From NCBI GenBank assembly GCA_005881295.1, contig VBHS01000282.1:1-9175 (forward strand): 9,175 bases of DNA, given 5' to 3'. The DNA comes from Chloroflexota bacterium (GTDB lineage: Bacteria; Chloroflexota; Ktedonobacteria; Ktedonobacterales; Ktedonobacteraceae). The stretch's first letter is position 1. Each line of letters opens with the position of its first letter. Made by a program: the position numbers and the translations under genes. The notes beneath the pieces were generated by a model that was not told the DNA's origin, searched no databases, and saw only the letters and a program-made list of their open reading frames with translations. Shown here piece after piece: positions 6,062 through 9,175 of the stretch.

Positions 6062-6102
6062 GGAAGTTTTTACTGATTTCTCCTTGTTGCGCTCCTCGGA
6101 GC

Positions 6103-7941
6103 TTATTCATTTTCTGTAACGGGGATGAGCACGGGCACAAACCCTTCACCGGGTCGATAATCTGGCGACTGGTGCCGGAAGTAGGTATTGTATAGCTGGG
6201 CGTAATGACCTCCTTGCCTCATCAGCAGGTCGTGGCTACCTTCTTCGACGATGCTGCCGCGGCTAAGGACGATGATGCGGTCGGCATGACGAATGGTTGA
6301 GAGACGATGGGCGATGATGATGGCGGTACGGTTTTCCAGTACCAGGTCAAGTCCTTCCTGTATCTGCGCTTCGGTGAGCGGGTCAACGCTGGCCGTCGCC
6401 TCGTCGAGGATGATGATGGAGGGGTCCTGGAGCAGGACTCGCGCCAGAGCGACGAGTTGCCGCTGTCCCATAGAGAGCGCTTTGCCTTCTTCTCCCACCT
6501 CGGTATCGAGGCTGTTGGGCAGCGCCTCGAGCCAATCGCCCCAGCCGATATTCTGAGCTACCGCCGCTACTTCCTCGTCCGTTGCCTGCGGGCGGGCATA
6601 GCGGATGTTGTCGGCCACTGTGCCAGAAAAGAGGAATGGTACCTGCGGCACAATGCCCAGACGGCGATGGTACGTGTGTAGATCAAAGGTGCGGATGTCG
6701 CGCCCATCTATGAGGATCTCTCCTCCCTGAAACTCGTAGAAACGAGCGACAAGCTTGCCCAGGCTTGATTTGCCCGCGCCGGTATGACCTACGAGGGCAA
6801 CAGTCTCCCCTGCTTTGATCGTCAGGTTAAAGCCGGCCAACACGGTTTGTTGCTCCGTATACTGGAAAAACACATCCTTGAACTCAATGCGTCCGTCCAG
6901 GCGCGGCACCGGCTGTTGATCAACCTGCTGTACACGCGGCTCGGCATCGATAAGGGCGAAGACGCGTTCGCTGGCCGAGAGCCCAAGTTGAAATTGACTC
7001 CAGAACGAGGCAATACTTGTCAGAGGAAACCAGAGGATACCAATACTCTGCACAAAGAGAAACCATTCTCCAGCCGAGATACCGCCGCTGAGGACGTTCA
7101 GTCCGCCAAAGTAGACGACGATTGTCGTACCGATATTGGCTACCAGGAACAGCAGGGGAAAGACTCCGTTGTAGACAAAGCCGGAGCGCACATTCACATG
7201 ATATGACTGCACATTGACCTTCTTGAAGGTGTCATACATATTCTGTTCCTGGCGGAAGTTTTTGGCCACGGTGATGCCACTGATAGCTTCCTGCACATTG
7301 GCGTTGACGCGCGCCAACGATCTCTGAGAGCGCCGTGTAGTGCGCCGCGCGATCCAGCGAAAAGCCAGAGCGATAGCCACAATCACGGGTGTAATGGTCA
7401 GCGCCAGTAGAGCCAGCCTGTAGTTGATGTAGAAAAGCACGGCGGCAATAAGAACGAATAAGAGCAACTGACTCAAGAGATTGAGGGTGAGGGTGACTAC
7501 TGTAGCAAACTGTTCAGTATCGGATGTTACCCTGCTTACAATTTTTCCAGATGGATACTCGTCGTAGAACGACATGTCTCGCGCTACGATGGCGGAGAAG
7601 GCGTCCTGCTGCAAGTTCAGCACGACGTTGCCGACCGAGCGGGCGGTGTAGCGCTGGCGTAAAAAGTTGAACGTCCAGGAGAGAACGCCAGTAATCAAGA
7701 TCGTAGCAACCAGCAGTCCTATGATCTGAGCGGATTGAGCGGATGTTATGATATCGAGGCTGCGCGCAATCAGGAGAGGGAAGGCAGTATCCATCAGTGA
7801 CGTGAGCACAACGAGAACCGCGACAATGAGCATAAGAGACAATTGTGGTCGAAAGTATCCGATAATGCGAGAGATTAATTGGCGGTCGTCGTACTTCCGG
7901 TCATATGTTTCCGCGTCAAGGCCATCCATGATGAAGCCCAT
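6103..7941 (-). CDS. ABC exporter half-transporter, catalytic-site subunit
   Basis: The 612-residue protein fuses an exporter-type membrane domain (about six helices between residues 35 and 315) to an ATPase domain (about 350-590). ATPase motifs are Walker A GHTGAGKS (385-392), Q-loop Gln433, signature LSMGQ (489-493, deviating from LSGGQ), Walker B IIILDE (509-514) with the catalytic Glu514, and H-loop His545. With the upstream partner gene this matches known heterodimeric exporters such as TM287/TM288. This subunit plays the TM288 role: its own Walker motifs form the active site, while its altered signature faces the degenerate site. The strong site GGAGGAGA (7948-7955) precedes the ATG by 6 nt; Met5 is a less likely start. 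It lies 113 bp after the partner gene on the same strand and converges on the peptidase gene. The substrate (drug, lipid or peptide) cannot be inferred. Confidence 0.93.
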   Translation of the reverse strand: MGFIMDGLDAETYDRKYDDRQLISRIIGYFRPQLSLMLIVAVLVVLTSLMDTAFPLLIARSLDIITSAQSAQIIGLLVATILITGVLSWTFNFLRQRYTARSVGNVVLNLQQDAFSAIVARDMSFYDEYPSGKIVSRVTSDTEQFATVVTLTLNLLSQLLLFVLIAAVLFYINYRLALLALTITPVIVAIALAFRWIARRTTRRSQRSLARVNANVQEAISGITVAKNFRQEQNMYDTFKKVNVQSYHVNVRSGFVYNGVFPLLFLVANIGTTIVVYFGGLNVLSGGISAGEWFLFVQSIGILWFPLTSIASFWSQFQLGLSASERVFALIDAEPRVQQVDQQPVPRLDGRIEFKDVFFQYTEQQTVLAGFNLTIKAGETVALVGHTGAGKSSLGKLVARFYEFQGGEILIDGRDIRTFDLHTYHRRLGIVPQVPFLFSGTVADNIRYARPQATDEEVAAVAQNIGWGDWLEALPNSLDTEVGEEGKALSMGQRQLVALARVLLQDPSIIILDEATASVDPLTEAQIQEGLDLVLENRTAIIIAHRLSTIRHADRIIVLSRGSIVEEGSHDLLMRQGGHYAQLYNTYFRHQSPDYRPGEGFVPVLIPVTENE

Positions 7942-8054
7942 GTGTAATCTCCTCCGTTGAGAGCAAACGTCAAGTGAATTTTGCTAAGGAAGCGCAGCAT
8001 TTCACCCTTATGGCTTAATAGCTGGGGCGATCGAGCCGAGCAATAGTATCAGTG
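7942..8054. other. Spacer between the two ABC exporter genes
   Basis: This 113-bp non-coding gap is long for an operon of subunit genes. It contains the downstream gene's strong Shine-Dalgarno site (7948-7955). I see no hairpin followed by a T-run and no convincing promoter; a TTGACG on the minus strand (near 7970) lacks a matching -10. Co-transcription through the gap remains the simplest reading. Confidence 0.4.
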
Positions 8055-9175
8055 TTATGGTAAGGGCACCTCTTGCGATTGTTCTGCGACCAGTTGCCCT
8101 GTGGGCACCCTGTCGCGGTGAACGAAAATGCGGCGGTACAACTCGCAACGCCCGATCAGCTCGCTATGCGTACCCTGGTCGATCAGTTCGCCTTTGCGCA
8201 ACACGAGGATTTTGTCTGCCCAGCGTATCTGCGAGAGGCGATGGGTGATCAACAGGGTGGTGCGGCCCTGTAGCAGACGGCGGATGGCCTTCTGAATCTC
8301 ATCTTCAGTTGCGCTGTCGATGGCGCTGGTTGAGTCATCCAGGACCAGGATGCGCGGGTCAGTGAGCAGGGCGCGCGCAATGGCGATACGCTGGCGTTGT
8401 CCTCCCGATAAGGTGACACCGCGCTCCCCAATCACCGTCTTGTAGCCATCCTTAAAGTTCAAAATGAAATCGTGGGCCTGGGCATCGCGGGCCGCCTGTT
8501 CTATCGCTGCTTGATCCGCTTTCTGGCCAAGGCCATAGGCGATGTTATCCGTAATTGAGCGAGAAAAGAGGAAGATGTCCTGCTCGATGGTCGAGATCTG
8601 CGAGCGCAGCGCATCCATGCTCCAGTCGCGCACGTCCACGCCGTCGATGAAGATATGGCCCTCCTGAACGTCATAGATGCGATTGACCAGCTTCGTCAGC
8701 GTGCTTTTCCCGGCACCGGTTTGACCAACGATGGCGATGGTCTGGCCTGGTTCAGCGCGGAAAGAGATGTGTTTCAAGACGGGAGTGTCGCCATAGCTGA
8801 AGGTGACATTCTCGAAGACGATCTCGCCGCGCATTTGCTCGCTGTAGCCGTTCTCGTTCTCGTCGAGCTCAGTCTCCTCGCGCAGGATGGTGAGAATGCG
8901 CTGCGCTCCCGCTATGCCTAACTGGACGAGGTTGAATGACCAGATGGAGATGAAGGTTGGGAAGCGAATGATGCCCATCAGACCCATGTAGGCCACCAGG
9001 CTCCCAACGGAGAGCTGGTGGTGTGTCACAAGGAAGAGGCCATGGAGAAAAGCTCCGGCAAGGGCGATGCCAAGGAAGAGTGGAGGCAGGTAGCGGGCCT
9101 GAATCTCTCCATTCTTGATAAAGAGGTCTCTATAGAGCCGGGCGCGCTTTGCAAACTTCTGTTGTTCCTGGCTTT
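8055..9175 (-). CDS. ABC exporter half-transporter, degenerate-site subunit (5' truncated)
   Basis: The frame is open to the window edge, so the N-terminal part (roughly 230 residues by family length) is missing; 372 residues are visible. The GTG at 9029 is internal: upstream codons encode a normal exporter segment including ARYLPPLFLGIALAGAFLHG. The ATPase domain has Walker A GQTGAGKS (8703-8726), a canonical LSGGQ (8397-8411), Walker B ending ILVLDD, and the H-loop histidine (8241-8243). The residue after the Walker B aspartate, normally the catalytic glutamate, is Asp (codon 8334-8336). This is the hallmark of the degenerate-site subunit in heterodimeric exporters such as TM287. Its intact signature would complete the active site of the downstream partner. 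The two genes are very likely one operon. Confidence 0.92.
   Translation of the reverse strand, partial: SQEQQKFAKRARLYRDLFIKNGEIQARYLPPLFLGIALAGAFLHGLFLVTHHQLSVGSLVAYMGLMGIIRFPTFISIWSFNLVQLGIAGAQRILTILREETELDENENGYSEQMRGEIVFENVTFSYGDTPVLKHISFRAEPGQTIAIVGQTGAGKSTLTKLVNRIYDVQEGHIFIDGVDVRDWSMDALRSQISTIEQDIFLFSRSITDNIAYGLGQKADQAAIEQAARDAQAHDFILNFKDGYKTVIGERGVTLSGGQRQRIAIARALLTDPRILVLDDSTSAIDSATEDEIQKAIRRLLQGRTTLLITHRLSQIRWADKILVLRKGELIDQGTHSELIGRCELYRRIFVHRDRVPTGQLVAEQSQEVPLP

Noticed and set aside
6091..6102. GCTCC/GGAGC hairpin between the convergent peptidase and ABC genes
   Set aside because: The stem is only 4-5 bp with a minimal loop and only a mixed T-rich stretch follows on the + strand, so it is too weak to call a terminator.
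6784..7206. 140-residue open frame on the plus strand
   Set aside because: It is opposite the ABC exporter gene and its translation shows no domain pattern.
8055..9029. GTG at 9029 as the true start of the ABC gene
   Set aside because: The frame is open to the window edge and the upstream codons encode the expected exporter membrane helices, so the gene is truncated by the window.

Overview
The window looks like a bacterial chromosome segment with gene-dense, moderately GC-rich coding DNA, AT-rich promoter regions and strong Shine-Dalgarno sites. The gene types and their general sequence style suggest a Gram-positive-like, high-complexity soil lineage. My best guess is Chloroflexota of the Ktedonobacteria type, with Actinomycetota as the alternative. 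This is inference from protein style and not from a marker gene.

Layout. Bases 1-218 hold no credible gene but carry a block of short GC-rich inverted repeats and G-runs. From 219 to 3182 a compact leftward operon runs, in transcription order: a 136-residue uncharacterised protein, a 324-residue protein with two YbjQ-like (PF01906-type, nominally 'heavy-metal-binding') domains, a 142-residue one-domain YbjQ-like protein, a further YbjQ-like domain, and an FMN nitroreductase-family protein. The 142-residue ORF and the following domain lie in the same reading frame, separated by one TAA codon. Together they match the two-domain layout of the 324-residue protein, so this looks like a duplicated two-domain gene split by a stop. 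Divergent to the operon, a PspA/IM30-family coiled-coil protein (3343-4101) is read rightward from a 160-bp AT-rich intergenic region. That region has an extended -10 promoter and two inverted repeats. A cytosolic S9-family serine peptidase (4223-6061) follows on the same strand, after a 121-bp spacer with a long 14-bp inverted repeat. Converging on it are two leftward half-transporter ABC exporter genes (8055-9175, cut by the window edge, and 6103-7941). Their motifs indicate a heterodimer with one degenerate ATP site.

How the genes may work together. The most interesting unit is the divergent PspA gene facing the 136-residue/YbjQ-domain operon. PspA/IM30 proteins are known to bind and remodel stressed membranes. 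The shared regulatory region suggests, but does not prove, that the unknown 136-residue protein and the expanded YbjQ-like family belong to an envelope-stress module. The peptidase and ABC exporter look like independent housekeeping or detoxification functions. No RNA genes, CRISPR arrays, insertion sequences or phage genes were seen.
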